The notes: a model not told the origin generated them from the sequence alone. 41,058 nucleotides of DNA from Pseudomonadota bacterium (GCA_021846025.1 JAJZDV010000011.1:1-41058), one strand, 5' to 3'. Shown: positions 1 through 8,941, numbered from the stretch's first letter. Program-made: numbers and translations.

Positions 1-114
1 GGCAAGACCCTGCATGACCTGGCCGCCGAGTTCAGCGTGTCGGCCGAGCGCATTCGCCAGATCGAGGCGCAGGCCATGAAAAAGATGCGCCAAACCCTGG
101 CGCAATATGTCTGA
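1..114 (+). CDS. rpoH: RNA polymerase sigma-32 factor RpoH, C-terminal fragment
   Basis: Only the last 37 residues are inside the window; the gene begins upstream of position 1. They form the C-terminal half of a sigma-70 region 4 helix-turn-helix, with the motif SAERIRQIEAQAMKKM, which contacts the -35 element. Wording and spacing (SAER-RQ-E--AMKK near the very C-terminus) match the heat-shock sigma factor RpoH rather than RpoD, whose tail differs. The reading frame is open from base 1 to TGA at 112-114. A hairpin follows at 129-155. The assignment to RpoH rather than another group 2/3 sigma factor rests on this short piece only. Confidence 0.8.
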   Translation, partial: GKTLHDLAAEFSVSAERIRQIEAQAMKKMRQTLAQYV

Positions 115-128
115 CGTCTGACGGACGG

Positions 129-155
129 CCCGTGGCCTGAAACAAGGCCTGCGGG
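129..155 (+). terminator. Hairpin downstream of rpoH
   Basis: An imperfect inverted repeat, CCCG-t-GGCCT, six-base loop, AGGCC-tg-CGGG, lies 15 bases after the rpoH stop. It has only a weak T-rich stretch after it (TGATCTTCCC), so it is at best a poor intrinsic terminator. Confidence 0.35.
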
Positions 156-506
156 TGATCTTCCCGGGGATGGCTTTCCCGGGCGGCTGCGGGACCAGCG
201 CCCTGCGGGGCCGTTCGGCCGCAGGCGTCGTTTCCCCGTCACCCTGTGCTTGCGGGCCAGGCTGCGCGACAGGCTCGAGTTCCCGGGCCCGAAACGGCTG
301 GCCATGCGTGCAATCGGGTCCTTCGAGAGCTTCCTGCAGGCTGCCGGCACGGTCGCCGGCGACGCTGCAGCTTGTTCTCGGTCATTTGCCACGTGTTGGG
401 ATGCAGGGGGCGCCACACGGAAGCGGGCGCCTGGCTGCAACACGTTGTCCGGATTTCCTTGGGTCACGTCGGTGAGCCGCTCCGCAGGCGCTCTGCAGAA
501 CAGCGA

Positions 507-529
507 CATGCCCGGTGTGACCGGGCATG
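507..529 (-). terminator. Perfect 10-bp stem hairpin after the OYE gene
   Basis: CATGCCCGGT, loop GTG, ACCGGGCATG: a perfect inverted repeat with a three-base loop, 25 bases beyond the stop of the minus-strand reductase gene. There is no T-run on either side. It may be a transcript-stabilising or Rho-assisted 3' end, or a dispersed palindromic element, rather than a classical intrinsic terminator. Confidence 0.45.
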
Positions 530-553
530 CGGAGCCGGTGGCGCCGAGGCCGC

Positions 554-1678
554 TCAGGCAGCAGCTTGCGCCGGTTCGTCCATGGCAGGGTAGTCGGTGT
601 AGCCATGCTCGCCACCGCCATAGAACGTCGTGGCGTCAGGCTTGTTCAGCGCGGCACCTCGGGCGAAGCGCTCCGCCAGATCCGGATTGGCGATGTAGGC
701 GCGGCCGAAGGCCACCGCATCGGCCATGCCCGAGGCGATGCGCGCCTCGGCGGATTCCGGGGTGTAGCCGCCGCAGACGATGATGCGTCCGCCGTAGGCT
801 GCGCGCAACTGCTGGCGGAAGCTGTCGGTCAGCGCCGGCCCGCCGGCCCAGTCGGGCTCGGCGACGTGGATGTAGGCCACGCCACGGCGGTCGAACTCGC
901 GCGCCAGGTGCAGGTGGATGGCCTCGGTCTCGGTGTCGACGATATCGTGGCGGGTGAAGTGCGGCGAGATGCGCACGCCCACGCGATGCGCCCCGGCGAC
1001 GGCGATGATCGCGTCCATCGCCTCCAACACCAGGCGGGCACGGTTCTCCAGGCTGCCACCGTACTGGTCGGTGCGCTGGTTGCTGTTGGTGGAGAGAAAT
1101 TGCTGCAGCAAATAGCCATTCGCACTGTGCAACTCGAGCATGTCGAAGCCCGCAGCCAGCGCGTTGGTTGCAGCCCGGGCATAGTCGGCGACGATGCCGG
1201 CAATCTCGTGGGTTTGCAGCGCACGCGGCATGTCGCAGGGCACACGCGCCGGGCCCTCGGGCGTCACGACAAACGACTCGCCGGTGTCGCTGCGAATGGC
1301 CGACGGTGCCACCGGCGCCTGGCCATTTTCCTGCAGCAGATGATGCGAAATACGGCCCACATGCCAGATTTGCAAGGCCATGCGGCCGCCGGCTGCGTGA
1401 ACCGCATCGGTCACCCGTTTCCAGCCCGCGACTTGGGCGTCGGTGGAGATGCCGGGCGTCCAGGCATAGCCCTGGCCCTGGCGGGAGATTTGTGTGGCCT
1501 CGCTGATGATCAGTCCGGCGCCGGCGCGTTGGGCGTAGTAGGCGGCGTTCATCGCGCTGGGGATGTCGCCCGGCTGGCTGGCGCGAGAGCGCGTGAGCGG
1601 GGCCATGACGATGCGATTCGGCAGTTTCAGGGAGCCGAAGCTGACTGGAGAGAACAACTGGGGTCGTGAAGAATTCAT
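554..1678 (-). CDS. Old Yellow Enzyme family alkene reductase (NADH:flavin oxidoreductase)
   Basis: This 374-residue FMN-dependent (beta/alpha)8-barrel oxidoreductase of the OYE/NemA family reduces activated C=C bonds, such as those of enones, maleimides and nitro-esters, with NAD(P)H. The family pattern is complete: LPNRIVMAPLTRSRA near residue 19, QIWHVGR near 103, the substrate-anion-binding His184/Asn187 pair in LHSANGYLLQQF, then NQRTDQYGGSLENRAR and a C-terminal CGGYTPESAE/AFGRAYIANPD phosphate-binding region. The start at 1678 is chosen because the N-terminus MNSSRPQLFSPVSFG is typical and an AAAGGA site lies just upstream. An upstream in-frame extension has no family similarity. The gene is divergent from soeA, which shares a 285-base intergenic region. 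The natural substrate cannot be told from sequence. Confidence 0.92.
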   Translation of the reverse strand: MNSSRPQLFSPVSFGSLKLPNRIVMAPLTRSRASQPGDIPSAMNAAYYAQRAGAGLIISEATQISRQGQGYAWTPGISTDAQVAGWKRVTDAVHAAGGRMALQIWHVGRISHHLLQENGQAPVAPSAIRSDTGESFVVTPEGPARVPCDMPRALQTHEIAGIVADYARAATNALAAGFDMLELHSANGYLLQQFLSTNSNQRTDQYGGSLENRARLVLEAMDAIIAVAGAHRVGVRISPHFTRHDIVDTETEAIHLHLAREFDRRGVAYIHVAEPDWAGGPALTDSFRQQLRAAYGGRIIVCGGYTPESAEARIASGMADAVAFGRAYIANPDLAERFARGAALNKPDATTFYGGGEHGYTDYPAMDEPAQAAA

Positions 1679-1963
1679 GGACGGTCCTTTGGACAGGTTC
1701 GGGCTTTGCCGTGCTTGACGGGCAGAGGCTCGTGAAATGTTGCAGCGCAAGATACATCGTAAGTAAACCCGCGGGACGCTGCAGAAGGCGCGACCCGACG
1801 TGGCGCCTGAATCCGTGGTAGGCGATCCCGACCCAAGACACGGCGCACGATCTCCGATCAAAAAAAGCGGTGAACGTGAACCAAACATTGCGTTGGAAAT
1901 GGCATGCCCGAGGCCCTAGGGTTGAGGGCAGAACCTTCACAAACCGTTGTCCGAGCCCCCATC
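1679..1963. other. Divergent intergenic region between OYE and soeA
   Basis: These 285 bases must contain both the OYE and the soe promoters. I could not pick a pair of -35/-10 hexamers with good spacing on either strand. A short open extension of soeA back to an ATG at 1904 runs through its right end, but that stretch has no family similarity. Confidence 0.4.
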
Positions 1964-4900
1964 ATGTCCGGCCTTGCCACCCTGATCGACCGCATCTTCT
2001 CCAACGGTCGCGTGCTGCACGATCCCACGGCGCACCCGGCCGGCGTCAGCACCATCAAGTCCACCACCTGCTACATGTGCGCCTGCCGCTGCGGCATCCA
2101 CGTGCATGTGCGCGACGGCGAAGTGCGCTACATCGAGGGCAACCCCAACCATCCGCTCAACCATGGCGTGATCTGCGCCAAGGGCTCGGCCGGCATCATG
2201 AAACAGGTCTCGCCCGCGCGGCTGACGCAGCCCCTGCGGCGCAAGCCCGGCGCCGAGCGCGGCGCCGGGGAGTTCGAACCCATCACCTGGGACGAGGCCT
2301 TGCGCCTGCTGGAGGAGCGCCTGCGCCACCTGCGCGCCACCGACCCTAAGCAATTCGCCCTGTTCACCGGGCGCGACCAGATGCAGGCCCTCACCGGCTT
2401 GTTCGCCCGCGAATTCGGCACCCCCAACTATGCCGCCCACGGCGGCTTCTGCTCGGTCAACATGGCCGCCGGGATGATCTACACCACCGGCGGCAGCTTC
2501 TGGGAGTTCGGCGGCCCGGACCTCAAGCAGTCCAGATTGTTCGTCATGATCGGCACCGCCGAAGACCACCACAGCAACCCGCTGAAGCTGGCGCTGTCGG
2601 ACTTCAAACGCGCCGGCGGGCGCTTCATCTCCATCAACCCGGTGCGCAGCGGCTACTCGGCGGTGGCCGACGAGTGGATCCCCATCCGCCCCGGCACCGA
2701 CGGCGCGCTGTTCATGGCGTTGCTGCACGAACTCTTGCGCACCGGCCGCTTCGCCGCCGCCGCCACCGCCCGCTACACCAACGCCGCGCAACTGGTGCGG
2801 GTGCAGCCCGGCCACCCGGACGACGGCATGATGGTGCGCAACCCCGACGGCGACGTGGGCGACCCCGCCGCGCCGCGCAACGCCTGGTGGTGGGACGCGA
2901 TCACCCAGCAACCCGTGCCGGCCTGGGCCGACGATGCGCAGCCGGCCCTGTTCGGCCACTACCGCCTGCCCGACGGCACCCCGGTGGCCACCGCGCTGCA
3001 GCTGCTGCGCGAGCAGGTGGCCGATTGCACGCCGCAATGGGCCGCCACCATCACCGGCATCAGCGCCGCACGGATTGCGCAGCTGGCCGAGGAGATGGCC
3101 GAGGCCGCCATCGACCAGGCCTTCGACGTGCCCCAGGACTGGACCGACGCCTGGGGCCGCCAGCACAGCCACGTCACCGCCCGGCCGCTGGCGTTTCACG
3201 CCATGCGCGGTCTGGCGGCGCATTCCAACGGCTTCCAGACCATCCGCGCCCTGGCGGTGTTGATGAGCCTGCTCGGCACCATCGACGCGCCCGGCGGTTT
3301 CCGCCACAAGCCGCCGTACCCCAAGCAGACGCCGCCGGGGGTGCGCACCGCGCGCTCGTGGAGCGACGTCAGGCCCAACACGCCGCTGCACGGTGCGCCG
3401 CTGGGCTGGCCCGCCGGGCCCGAGGACCTGATGGTGGACGAAGCCGGGCGCCCGATGCGCATCGACAAGGCCTTCTCCTGGGAGCATCCGCTGGCGGTGC
3501 ACGGGTTGATGCACAACGTCATCACCAACGCCTGGCGCGGTGACCCCTACCCCATCGACACGCTGCTGATCTTCATGTCCAACATGGCGTGGAACTCGGC
3601 CATGAACACCCAGCGCGTGCGCCGCATGCTCACCGATCGGCGTGCCGACGGCGAGCACAAGATTCCCTTCCTCGTGGTGTGCGACGCCTTCCAGTCGGAG
3701 ATGGTGGCCTTCGCCGATCTGGTGCTGCCCGACACCAGCTATCTGGAACGCTTCGATGCGATGTCCATGCTCGACCGCCCGATCTCCGAATTCGACGGCG
3801 CGATGGACTCGGTGCGCGTGCCCGTGGTGCCGGCCCTGGGCGCCTGCCGCCCGTTCCAGGAGGTGCTGATCGAGCTGGCCTCGCGCCTGGGCTTTCCGAC
3901 GTTCACCGCCGCCGACGGCAGCCGCAAGTACAAGGGCTACACCGACTTCATCGTCCACTATGAAACCGCGCCCGGCTCCGGCGTGGGCTTTCTCTCCGGC
4001 TGGCGCGGCAAGGACGGCAGCAAGACGCTCAAGGGCGAGCCCAACCCCGAGCAGTGGGAGCGCTACGCCGAGAACGACTGCGTGCACTACACCCCCCTGC
4101 CCGAGAACCTGCGCTACCTGCGCGGCGTCAACCGCGACTACCTGCGCTACGCCAAGGAGATGGGCTGGAGGCGTCGTGACGACCCGGTGGTCATCGCCAT
4201 CTACAGCGAGGTGCTGCAGAAGTTCCGCCTGGCCGCGCATGACCGCACTGACGCGGCGGCCGCCAGCCCAGCGCCGCCGCGTCGCCAGCCACCGCCGCAT
4301 CTGCGCGCGCGCATCGCCCACCATTTCGATCCCTTGCCGTTCTGGGAGCCGCCGCTGGAGCAGGCGCAGACCGATGCCGCCGCCTTTCCGCTGGCGGCCG
4401 TGACGCAGCGGCCGATGGCCATGTACCACGCCTGGGACGCGCAAAACGCCTGGCTGCGGCAGATCCACGGCCACAACCCCTTGTTCGTCCACCCCCGCAC
4501 CGCAAGCCAAGCCGGGGTGGAAGACGGCGCCTGGCTGTGGGTGGAGTCCCCCTGGGGCCGGGTGCGCTGCGTCGCGCAGTATTCCGAGGCGGTGGAGCCC
4601 GGCACGGTGTGGACCTGGAACGCCATCGGCAAGGCCAGCGGCGCCTGGGGCCTGCAGCCGGGCGCAGCCGAGTCGCGCCGCGGCTTCCTGCTCAACCACC
4701 TGATCACCGACGAGCTGCCCGGCCGACCGGGCGCTCCCGGCCCCCTGTCCAACAGCGACCCCATCACCGGCCAGGCCGGCTGGTACGACGTGCGGGTGCG
4801 CCTGCTGCCGGCCGACGCGCCCGAGATGACCCCGGGCGACGATGCCTACGCCGAGGTCCACGGGGCTGCCCTGCCGCAAGCGGCCGACGTGCTGCACGCG

Positions 4901-5062
4901 GTCGATGCCGATGCCAGCTGGCCCCGCCACGCCGCGCTGCCGCGCACCCCCGGCCAGCACGCCGGGCTGCCATCGAACCCGACGTCGCGCGAGCAGGTGC
5001 TGCGCTACTTCGCCGGGCGCCAGCACAACCCCACGGCTTCTCAACCCAAGGTTCGCCCATGA
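1964..5062 (+). CDS. soeA: Sulfite:quinone oxidoreductase molybdopterin subunit SoeA (probable)
   Basis: This is a 1032-residue DMSO-reductase-superfamily molybdoenzyme. An N-terminal [4Fe-4S] motif is seen at C36-x2-C39-x3-C43 and C71. The bis-MGD-binding core follows, with Cys163 in HGGFCSVN as the likely Mo ligand (inference). A C-terminal dinucleotide-binding domain begins at about residue 820. There is no twin-arginine signal peptide, so the enzyme should stay in the cytoplasm. That, together with a four-cluster ferredoxin subunit and a DmsC-type anchor in the order A-B-C, fits SoeABC, which oxidises sulfite to sulfate and reduces quinone. Periplasmic DMSO, tetrathionate or polysulfide reductases normally carry a Tat signal on this subunit. 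ATG 1964 is chosen because it leaves the usual short leader before the Cys motif; ATG 1904 is possible. No good Shine-Dalgarno precedes either. The stop overlaps soeB by four bases. Exact substrate is unproven. Confidence 0.72.
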   Translation: MSGLATLIDRIFSNGRVLHDPTAHPAGVSTIKSTTCYMCACRCGIHVHVRDGEVRYIEGNPNHPLNHGVICAKGSAGIMKQVSPARLTQPLRRKPGAERGAGEFEPITWDEALRLLEERLRHLRATDPKQFALFTGRDQMQALTGLFAREFGTPNYAAHGGFCSVNMAAGMIYTTGGSFWEFGGPDLKQSRLFVMIGTAEDHHSNPLKLALSDFKRAGGRFISINPVRSGYSAVADEWIPIRPGTDGALFMALLHELLRTGRFAAAATARYTNAAQLVRVQPGHPDDGMMVRNPDGDVGDPAAPRNAWWWDAITQQPVPAWADDAQPALFGHYRLPDGTPVATALQLLREQVADCTPQWAATITGISAARIAQLAEEMAEAAIDQAFDVPQDWTDAWGRQHSHVTARPLAFHAMRGLAAHSNGFQTIRALAVLMSLLGTIDAPGGFRHKPPYPKQTPPGVRTARSWSDVRPNTPLHGAPLGWPAGPEDLMVDEAGRPMRIDKAFSWEHPLAVHGLMHNVITNAWRGDPYPIDTLLIFMSNMAWNSAMNTQRVRRMLTDRRADGEHKIPFLVVCDAFQSEMVAFADLVLPDTSYLERFDAMSMLDRPISEFDGAMDSVRVPVVPALGACRPFQEVLIELASRLGFPTFTAADGSRKYKGYTDFIVHYETAPGSGVGFLSGWRGKDGSKTLKGEPNPEQWERYAENDCVHYTPLPENLRYLRGVNRDYLRYAKEMGWRRRDDPVVIAIYSEVLQKFRLAAHDRTDAAAASPAPPRRQPPPHLRARIAHHFDPLPFWEPPLEQAQTDAAAFPLAAVTQRPMAMYHAWDAQNAWLRQIHGHNPLFVHPRTASQAGVEDGAWLWVESPWGRVRCVAQYSEAVEPGTVWTWNAIGKASGAWGLQPGAAESRRGFLLNHLITDELPGRPGAPGPLSNSDPITGQAGWYDVRVRLLPADAPEMTPGDDAYAEVHGAALPQAADVLHAVDADASWPRHAALPRTPGQHAGLPSNPTSREQVLRYFAGRQHNPTASQPKVRP

Positions 5063-5961
5063 CCCAACTCGCCCTGGTCATCGACCTGGATGTCTGCGTC
5101 GGCTGCCATGCCTGCGTCACGTCCTGCAAGCAATGGAACACCTCGGGGGCAGCCGGCCCCTTGAGCGACTTCGACCCCTACGGCGCCGACACCGCCGGCG
5201 TCTTCTTCAACCGCGTGCAGACCTTCGAAGTGGGGCAGTTTCCCAACACCCAGGTGGTGCATTTCCCCAAGAGCTGCCTGCACTGCGAGGAGCCGCCCTG
5301 CGTGCCCGTATGCCCCACGGGCGCCTCCTACAAGCGCAAGGAGGACGGCATCGTGCTGGTGGATGCCGACAAGTGCATCGGCTGCAAGTACTGCGCCTGG
5401 GCCTGCCCCTACGGCGCCCGCGAGTTCGACGAGGACCGCGGCATCATGACCAAATGCACCCTGTGCGTGGACCGCATCTATGACGAAGCCACGCCGCCGG
5501 AGCGCCGCAAGCCCGCCTGCGTCAACGCCTGCCCGACCCATGCGCGGCTGTTCGGCGATGTGCACGACCCCGAGTCCGAGGTGTCGCAGGCCATCCGCAG
5601 CCGGGGCGGCTACGCCCTGATGCCCGAACTCGGCACCCGTCCCGCCAACCACTACCTGCCGCGCCGGGCGATGGTGGCCGCAGGTCTGCAGGACGGCGCG
5701 GCAGGCGGCCCGGCCGCGGTCCCGTCCCGGCCTGCCACCCATGCCGCAGCGCAAGCCGCACCACAAGCCGCACGGGCCGACACCGGCACATGCGTTGCCG
5801 CCACCGCCTTGCTGCGCGACAGCGAAAGCTTGCTGGCACGTCTCTTCAAGCGCAGGCCGGCGCGCGCTGCCGGCAAGCACCATGCCGGCGGCTGCGGTTG
5901 CCACGCGCCGCCGGGCACGGCGGTGTTGCCGTGGCCTGCCGCCCCCTTCGCAGGGCGTTGA
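5059..5961 (+). CDS. soeB: Sulfite:quinone oxidoreductase iron-sulfur subunit SoeB (probable)
   Basis: This 300-residue electron-transfer subunit carries four [4Fe-4S] clusters like DmsB/SoeB. The Cys groups are C13/16/19/23, C73/76/81/85, C106/109/112/116 and C133/136/154/158. It relays electrons between the molybdopterin subunit and the membrane anchor. The ATG overlaps the soeA stop (ATGA), so translation is coupled. The ferredoxin core ends near residue 210 with RPANHYLPRR, typical of the family. A tail of about 90 residues follows that is rich in Ala, Pro and His and ends in a Cys/His cluster (KHHAGGCGCHAPPG, residues 273-286). That tail is unusual and is treated as a separate finding. 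The family identity is secure; the sulfite role follows from the operon. Confidence 0.82.
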   Translation: MTQLALVIDLDVCVGCHACVTSCKQWNTSGAAGPLSDFDPYGADTAGVFFNRVQTFEVGQFPNTQVVHFPKSCLHCEEPPCVPVCPTGASYKRKEDGIVLVDADKCIGCKYCAWACPYGAREFDEDRGIMTKCTLCVDRIYDEATPPERRKPACVNACPTHARLFGDVHDPESEVSQAIRSRGGYALMPELGTRPANHYLPRRAMVAAGLQDGAAGGPAAVPSRPATHAAAQAAPQAARADTGTCVAATALLRDSESLLARLFKRRPARAAGKHHAGGCGCHAPPGTAVLPWPAAPFAGR

Positions 5962-5963
5962 GC

Positions 5964-6899
5964 ATGCGTCCAGCCTGGTCTGTTTTATTCCTGACGACGT
6001 GGATCGGTTGCGCTCAAGGCCTGGCCGTGGCGCTGACCCTGGTGGTTCTGGGGGCCTTCGGCGGCGTGCCGATGGCCCTGGGGGTGGTGCAGCGCGGCCT
6101 GCTCCTCGTGCTGCTGCTCGGCGCCGGGGGGCTGATCGCCTCGTTCCTGCACCTGGGCCGGCCCGAGCGCGCCTGGCGCGCCGCGGCGATGTGGCGCACC
6201 TCCTGGCTGTCGCGCGAGGTCATCGCCCTGCCGGCGTTTCTCGGCATGGCCGCGCTCTGCTGGGCAGCGCTGCGCTGGGGCGGCAGCCTGCCGCAACTGC
6301 TGGCCTTCGCGCTGCTGGCGCTGGCCGCGGCCGTCTTGTGGGTCTGCACGGCGATGATCTATGCCGGGGTGGGTTTCATCCGCGAATGGGCCACGCCCTG
6401 GACCCTGGTGAATTTCGTGCTCATGGGCCTGGCCTCGGGTTTCATCCTCGCCGCGCTGCTGTTCGCCTGGCAGGGCCTGCCGGCGCGCGCCTGGGTGGCC
6501 TCGGCCCTGGTGCTGACCCTGGCGGCGGCGCTGGCGCGCACCGCGCTGTTCCTGCGCAACGCCCGGCTGCAGCCGGCAGGCAGCCTGGCCACGGCCATCG
6601 GTGTGCGCTCGGGCGTCATCCGGCAGATCTCGCGCGGCTTCACCGCCGGCAGCTTCAATCTGCACGAGTTCACGCATGGCGCCAGCGCCGCGTGGGTGGC
6701 GGCGGTGCAAGTGGGGTTCGCCGTGCTCGGCTTCGGCCTGCCCCTGGCGCTGCTGGGCGCGGCCGCCGGCGCGGCACGGCCCACGGGCTGGCTGCTGGCG
6801 GCCTGGCTGCTGCACATGGCCGGGCTGGTGCTGGAGCGCTGGTGGTTCTTTGCGCAGGTGAACCATCCGCAAAACCGCTATTACGCAGCAGCGCATTGA
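5964..6899 (+). CDS. soeC: DmsC-type membrane anchor, SoeC (probable)
   Basis: This 311-residue integral membrane protein has about eight hydrophobic segments. It carries the DmsC-family signature around residues 46-72, SFLHLGRPERAWRA followed by WRTSWLSRE. Later features are FIREWATPWT and a C-terminal ERWWFFAQVNHPQNRYY, also typical of this anchor family. It would hold SoeAB on the inner face of the membrane and pass electrons to quinone. The ATG lies two bases after the soeB stop. A DmsC-type anchor, rather than an NrfD-type one, is what is described for SoeC, which supports the sulfite assignment. After the gene there is no obvious terminator before the next gene 91 bases away. Confidence 0.82.
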   Translation: MRPAWSVLFLTTWIGCAQGLAVALTLVVLGAFGGVPMALGVVQRGLLLVLLLGAGGLIASFLHLGRPERAWRAAAMWRTSWLSREVIALPAFLGMAALCWAALRWGGSLPQLLAFALLALAAAVLWVCTAMIYAGVGFIREWATPWTLVNFVLMGLASGFILAALLFAWQGLPARAWVASALVLTLAAALARTALFLRNARLQPAGSLATAIGVRSGVIRQISRGFTAGSFNLHEFTHGASAAWVAAVQVGFAVLGFGLPLALLGAAAGAARPTGWLLAAWLLHMAGLVLERWWFFAQVNHPQNRYYAAAH

Positions 6900-6990
6900 T
6901 GCTCGCGATGGCGCCGCCGCGGCCCCGCAGTGAACCAAGCTTGTGCTCGGGATTCTGAGTAGGCATTCCAACGCCCACGGAGTTGCCCCG

Positions 6991-7413
6991 ATGTCTGGAT
7001 TTGATCGCGCGGTTGCAATGGTCGCCGCTTGCGTGCTGGGTGTGTCCAGCGCCCTGGCACAGACCCCGGCGGTCTCCGGCGCCACAGTCCCGCTTTGCGA
7101 TCCTGCCTGCCTGCATGCGCTCAACCGGCAGATGAGCCAGCTCTACCGCGCCGAGTTGGCCCGTACCCAGGGCACCATCGGCGAGCGCAGGCTCGTCCAT
7201 GCGCAAAACCTCTGGCGCCGCTACACCAACGCCGATTGCATGTTCCGCCTGGGTCCGCAACGCACGGGTGGGCCCGATTGGGTGACGCAGGAAGACCGTT
7301 GCCTGGCCGTGCACGTGCAACGCCGTATCGCCGCCCTGCAGGGTTTCGACGATTGCCGCGCACACGGCAATTGCCCGGCCATCGGGCCGGTGTGGGGCGG
7401 GGGCGCGCCCTGA
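6991..7413 (+). CDS. Small exported protein, LprI/DUF1311-like
   Basis: This 140-residue protein has a clear signal peptide (MSGFDRAVAMVAACVLGVSSALA, cleavage near residue 23), so it is periplasmic or secreted. The mature part has C-x3-C (CDPAC), a helix with LNRQMSQLYRAELAR, then RRLVHAQNLWRRYTNADC and a later C. This layout of a short amphipathic helix plus W-x5-DC is that of the lysozyme-inhibitor LprI N-terminal domain (DUF1311). The start at 6991 is chosen for the signal peptide and a GGAG 13 bases upstream; an earlier in-frame ATG at 6943 would bury the signal. It lies 91 bases after soeC on the same strand but has no evident functional link to it. Function is unproven. Confidence 0.72.
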   Translation: MSGFDRAVAMVAACVLGVSSALAQTPAVSGATVPLCDPACLHALNRQMSQLYRAELARTQGTIGERRLVHAQNLWRRYTNADCMFRLGPQRTGGPDWVTQEDRCLAVHVQRRIAALQGFDDCRAHGNCPAIGPVWGGGAP

Positions 7414-7450
7414 TGCCGTGGCCCAGGGCGCGCGACGGCGTCAGTCGGTC

Positions 7451-8941
7451 TCAGCGATCGATGCCGCCCAGGCAGAGGTATTTCATCTCGACGTACTCCT
7501 CGATGCCGTGGTGCGAACCCTCGCGGCCCAGGCCCGATTGCTTGACCCCGCCGAACGGCGCCACTTCGTTGGACATGAGTCCGGTGTTGACGCCCACCAT
7601 GCCGTATTCCAGCGCCTCGCCGACGCGGAAAATACGGCCGACATCGCGGCTGAAAAAATAAGCCGCCAGGCCGAATTCGGTGGCGTTGGCCGCAGCGACG
7701 ACATCCTCCTCGGTCTTGAAACGGAACACCGGCGCCACCGGGCCGAAGGTTTCCTCGCGGGCGCACAACATGTCTGCGTTGGCCTCGGCCAGCACGGTCG
7801 GGGCGAAGAAACGGCCGCCCGCGCCGCTGTCCAGGGCCTTGCCGCCGGTCAAGACCTTCGCCCCCTTGGCCACGGCGTCGTCCACATGGCGCTGCACCTT
7901 GGCCAGTGCCTGGGCGTCGATCAGGGGGCCGACCTGCACCCCGGTATCGAACCCGCCGCCCACCTTCATGGACGCCACCTGCCGGGCCAGTTTGTCGACG
8001 AAGGCGTCGTACACGCCATCCTGCACGTAGAGGCGGTTGGCGCACACGCAGGTCTGGCCGGCATTGCGGTATTTGCTCTGCATCGCGCCTTCCACCGCCG
8101 CGTCCACATCGGCATCGTCGAACACGATGAAGGGCGCATTGCCCCCCAACTCCAGGCTCAGCTTCTTGATGGTGGGAGCCGACTGCGCCATCAGGATGCG
8201 TCCGACCTCGGTGGACCCGGTGAACGACAAATGCCGCACCACCGGGCTGGCGCACAGCACACCGCCGATCTCGACCGAGCCCTCGGCATCGCTGGTCAGC
8301 ATGTTCAGAACCCCCGGCGGCATGCCGGCGCGCAGCGCCAACTCGGCGGCGGCCAGGGCGGTGAGCGGCGTCTGCTCGGCCGGCTTGATGACCACTGGGC
8401 AACCCGCGGCCAGGGCGGGGGCCACCTTGCGGGTGATCATCGCCAGCGGAAAATTCCACGGCGTGATGGCCGCGCAGACGCCGACCGGCTGACGTATGAC
8501 CAGCAGGCGCTTGGTCGCGTCGGGGCTGGGGATGGTTTCGCCGTACACGCGCTTGGCTTCTTCGGCGAACCATTCGACGAAACTGGCGCCGTACACGACT
8601 TCGCCCTTGGCCTCGGCCAGGGGCTTGCCCTGCTCGGCCGTCATGATGCGGGCCAGGTCGTCGGCATGCTGAATGAGCAGGTCGAACCAGCGGCGCATGA
8701 CCGCCGCGCGCTGCTTCGCCGGCTGCGCGCGCCATGCAGGCCAGGCCCGATTGGCGGCGGCGATCGCGGCTTCGGCGTCGGCCGCGCCCAGGCGTGGAAC
8801 CCGGGCCAGCAGCCGACCATTGGCCGGGTCGTGGACAGGCACGGAGCTGGCCGCATCCATCCAGCGGCCATCGATCAGGGCCTGGGTCTTCAGCAGGCTG
8901 GGGTCTTGCAGCAGGGCAAGAGGCGAGGTAGCAGTATCCAT
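7451..8941 (-). CDS. gabD: NAD(P)-dependent succinate-semialdehyde dehydrogenase
   Basis: This 496-residue aldehyde dehydrogenase family enzyme would oxidise succinate semialdehyde to succinate in 4-aminobutyrate and polyamine breakdown. It is full length for GabD. The substrate-side motif ITPWNFPLAMITRK is near 159, the general base Glu264 is in LELGGNAPF, and the catalytic Cys298 is in GQTCVCANR. The C-terminal region holds EEVVAAAN-like and GLGREGSHHGIEEYVEMKY wording typical of GabD-type enzymes. The start at 8941 is the first Met giving a normal N-terminus; a longer in-frame extension has no similarity. No strong Shine-Dalgarno is seen. There is no gabT or other GABA gene next to it, so the specific substrate is inferred from family similarity only. 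Confidence 0.88.
   Translation of the reverse strand: MDTATSPLALLQDPSLLKTQALIDGRWMDAASSVPVHDPANGRLLARVPRLGAADAEAAIAAANRAWPAWRAQPAKQRAAVMRRWFDLLIQHADDLARIMTAEQGKPLAEAKGEVVYGASFVEWFAEEAKRVYGETIPSPDATKRLLVIRQPVGVCAAITPWNFPLAMITRKVAPALAAGCPVVIKPAEQTPLTALAAAELALRAGMPPGVLNMLTSDAEGSVEIGGVLCASPVVRHLSFTGSTEVGRILMAQSAPTIKKLSLELGGNAPFIVFDDADVDAAVEGAMQSKYRNAGQTCVCANRLYVQDGVYDAFVDKLARQVASMKVGGGFDTGVQVGPLIDAQALAKVQRHVDDAVAKGAKVLTGGKALDSGAGGRFFAPTVLAEANADMLCAREETFGPVAPVFRFKTEEDVVAAANATEFGLAAYFFSRDVGRIFRVGEALEYGMVGVNTGLMSNEVAPFGGVKQSGLGREGSHHGIEEYVEMKYLCLGGIDR

Larger units (their letters stand above)
115..553. other. Intergenic region between rpoH and the OYE gene
   Basis: This 439-base stretch has no convincing gene. 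Open frames crossing it give Arg/Ala/Cys-rich low-complexity translations with no recognisable domain. It holds two hairpin-forming inverted repeats (129-155 and 507-529), each next to the 3' end of one of the two genes that converge on it. I see nothing else in it. Confidence 0.6.

Noticed and set aside
527-1669. A 380-residue frame opposite the OYE gene
   Set aside because: Low-complexity shadow; the minus strand carries every OYE-family motif.
1937-5044. A 1035-residue open frame antisense to soeA
   Set aside because: Same cause. The translation is low complexity and the sense gene is a full-length molybdoenzyme.
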